Shown here: positions 40,892 to 42,317 of the stretch, piece after piece | Layout of the letters: every line of letters begins with the position of its first letter | Position numbering within the stretch: the stretch's first letter is position 1 | From: Candidatus Fermentibacterota bacterium | Lineage (GTDB): Bacteria; Fermentibacterota; Fermentibacteria; Fermentibacterales; JCC-6 | Direction: 5' to 3' | Assembly: GCA_014728175.1 (NCBI GenBank) | Contig: WJMA01000003.1 | Span: 130,191 to 172,507, forward strand | DNA: 42,317 bases | Notes under the pieces: generated by a model | Seen by the model: the letters and a program-made list of their open reading frames with translations, nothing else | Told to the model about the DNA's origin: nothing | The model's database searches: none | Position numbers and translations under genes: made by a program

Positions 40892-41089
40892 AGACTTCGG
40901 TGTTGGCTCGTTATCAAGGAATCGGCTGGCTTTCCCCAGACCGAATCGGGCATAAACTGGCCCGAGGACTTCGAGGGTATGTATCATTACAAAGACTTCA
41001 GCCGGCCATGATCCATCAATCTCACTGGCTTATATGGGATTTCCCAGTAAATGCGTATTTTCAATATTCCTGGGCTTTCATGCTTAATC

Positions 41090-41109
41090 AGCCATACTGG
41101 CTCTTTTTT
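41090..41109 (+). terminator. Possible intrinsic terminator downstream of the small secreted protein
   Basis: A short hairpin AGCCA-TAC-TGGCT is followed directly by CTTTTTT on the plus strand. It lies about 200 bases after the small secreted gene and just before the end of the convergent acetyltransferase gene. The stem is only five pairs, so strength is moderate. The 40892-41089 stretch before it holds no gene I can support. Confidence 0.4.
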
Positions 41110-41149
41110 GCTCCTATCAACAAACCTGCTTACCCCCGGCAAATCGATC

Positions 41150-42250
41150 TCAGTAGTCCCAGTCGAACCTCGGTGGAGGCAGCAGAAAGGCCCGATCCAA
41201 TTCTGCGAGAAGCTCGAGCGGCCCGGAGAGGTCGTCGGTCACGGCCAGACCCGAAGCCGGCCGTACTCCCAGCCACATCCGGCTGAAAGCCCCCACGGAG
41301 GCCTTAAGCGTCGGTAGATTCTCGTCCGGTACTTCCGTGATGCCGCTGTCCTTTCCCAGGGTCACCACGTACCGCCCGCCGACGCCCTTCCAGGGAGCAT
41401 CTTCTTCCAGGTATCCGGCCACCGGATCGGACAGCTCCAGGTTGAAGCTCAGCTCCCCGCAGGGAAGGCGGACGGCTTCGATGCACTTCCGTAGGTCGCA
41501 TATTCTCAGCTGCCAGTAGGCGAAAGCGGACACCCGGGCCTCATATTTGGACTTCTTCCGAACGGTGAACTGCTTCAGGGGTCTATTCATCAGGTCCTGT
41601 ATCTGGATGCCCACCGGCTCTTTCAAGCGTACCAGATGGACCTGGTCGCCCAGTTGCCGCAAAAGGCCCAGCAGCTCTGTCAGCTGGTCTAAGTTTCGGT
41701 AGGCCATCCACCATACGGTGTCGGGCCCGTGCTCGTCCTTGCCGGCGTTTATCCACAGATGATGGGTGATCTCTCCTCCGGAGTCGTCCCTGTAACCCAG
41801 CCCGAAGCCCCTTCCGCTCCATATCATCTCCGCCTTGGTCAGGCCGGGTGGATCGAGACTACATGCCCCGTGGGCCGGCATTCTGGACAGCCTGCCGGCA
41901 TGGATGTCCTCGAAATCGTCCATCCCGAGTCTGACCGGGGGACGGGGAAGTACGTCCACCTCCAGGTCGGAGGGATCCAGACTCACCCAGGGAACGTAGC
42001 TGCCGGTGCCGAAGCCCAACCGGTCGTAGTAGCCCTGCTCGAACATCCCCAGGCCGCTCACGGCCGCGCCCTCTTCGGCGTCCAGCGCCAGAAGCTCGGC
42101 GGTCATCCTGCCGGCCAGGCCCCGCTTCCTGCCCACCCTTCCGGTGGTTATGGCGATTATGGCCGAGAGGGGCAGGTCCGAGTCTACGTAGCGCATCCTG
42201 CCGGGCGCGGACATTCCCATGCACTCCGGCCTTCCACCCGCATCCATCAT
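41150..42250 (-). CDS. Eis-like GNAT acetyltransferase, possibly N-terminally shortened
   Basis: The product from ATG 42248-42250 has 366 residues. The N-terminal part matches the acetyl-CoA loop of Eis-type GNAT proteins (VGRKRGLAGRMTAELLALDAEEG, then GMFEQGYYDRLGFGTG), followed by a second GNAT-like region and a C-terminal sterol-carrier-like domain (LPCGELSFNLELSDPVAG). The usual first 40-50 residues of the GNAT fold are absent, and in the bases to the window edge the frame is open only to a TAG near 42,315. Either the start is a shorter form or the N-terminus is broken there. Substrate unknown; Eis relatives acetylate amines and aminoglycosides. Confidence 0.75.
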   Translation of the reverse strand: MMDAGGRPECMGMSAPGRMRYVDSDLPLSAIIAITTGRVGRKRGLAGRMTAELLALDAEEGAAVSGLGMFEQGYYDRLGFGTGSYVPWVSLDPSDLEVDVLPRPPVRLGMDDFEDIHAGRLSRMPAHGACSLDPPGLTKAEMIWSGRGFGLGYRDDSGGEITHHLWINAGKDEHGPDTVWWMAYRNLDQLTELLGLLRQLGDQVHLVRLKEPVGIQIQDLMNRPLKQFTVRKKSKYEARVSAFAYWQLRICDLRKCIEAVRLPCGELSFNLELSDPVAGYLEEDAPWKGVGGRYVVTLGKDSGITEVPDENLPTLKASVGAFSRMWLGVRPASGLAVTDDLSGPLELLAELDRAFLLPPPRFDWDY

Positions 42251-42317
42251 CCTGGTCCTGCAGGAGTCGATGGATACCCGTAGCCCCTCTTCCTGGCCCT
42301 TTTCCAGCCAGCCTATC

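Noticed and set aside
40900-41286. A 128-codon plus-strand frame after the small secreted gene
   Set aside because: It has no ribosome-binding site, its second half is antisense to the acetyltransferase gene, and a likely terminator lies inside it.

Overview
The window reads as a high-GC, Gram-negative (diderm) bacterial chromosome. It contains lipoproteins, outer-membrane barrel proteins, a LolCDE/MacB-like ABC exporter, UppP and a SecE/NusG/RpoBC core. The RpoC insertion, the TPR/barrel protein and a carboxypeptidase-regulatory-like gene remnant would suit a member of the FCB superphylum or a related uncultured phylum (for example a Fermentibacteria-like lineage). That placement is inference from gene style, not an alignment.

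Region 1 (1-22,472, all minus strand) is one gene-expression supercluster. Read in the direction of transcription it runs tRNA-Thr(UGU), tRNA-Tyr, tRNA-Gly, tRNA-Thr(GGU), tuf, rpmG, tRNA-Trp, secE, nusG, rplK, rplA, rplJ, rplL, rpoB, rpoC, rpsL, rpsG, fusA, rpsJ, rplC, rplD, rplW, rplB, rpsS, rplV, rpsC, rplP, rpmC, rpsQ and rplN (cut by the window edge). The tufB, L11/rif, str and S10 operons are joined end to end. Two good sigma70-type promoters lie at the upstream end (22,343-22,468). The few intergenic gaps hold hairpins that look regulatory, including one that would hide the fusA ribosome-binding site.

Region 2 (22,399-31,194) has a divergent three-gene exporter operon (lipoprotein, ATPase, FtsX-type permease; plus strand). 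It converges on a tightly overlapping minus-strand operon: glycosyltransferase, aspartokinase, UppP, and a very long TPR protein with a C-terminal barrel-like domain.

Region 3 (31,200-38,942) is mixed. It holds a frameshifted glycosyltransferase remnant, a cyclic-nucleotide-binding protein followed in frame, after one TGA, by a PD-(D/E)XK nuclease-like protein, a secreted propeller-like protein, a TauE/SafE permease, a divergent class III cyclase overlapping a CCA-adding-type enzyme, an outer-membrane barrel protein, a nucleoside-recognition (Gate) membrane protein, and a 45-codon remnant of a carboxypeptidase-regulatory-like secreted protein.

Region 4 (39,025-42,317) begins with a visibly lower-GC stretch. 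It carries a sulfatase-fold lipoprotein with threonine at the nucleophile position and a small secreted protein, followed by an Eis-like GNAT acetyltransferase at the window edge. I saw no CRISPR array, prophage, transposase or rRNA gene.
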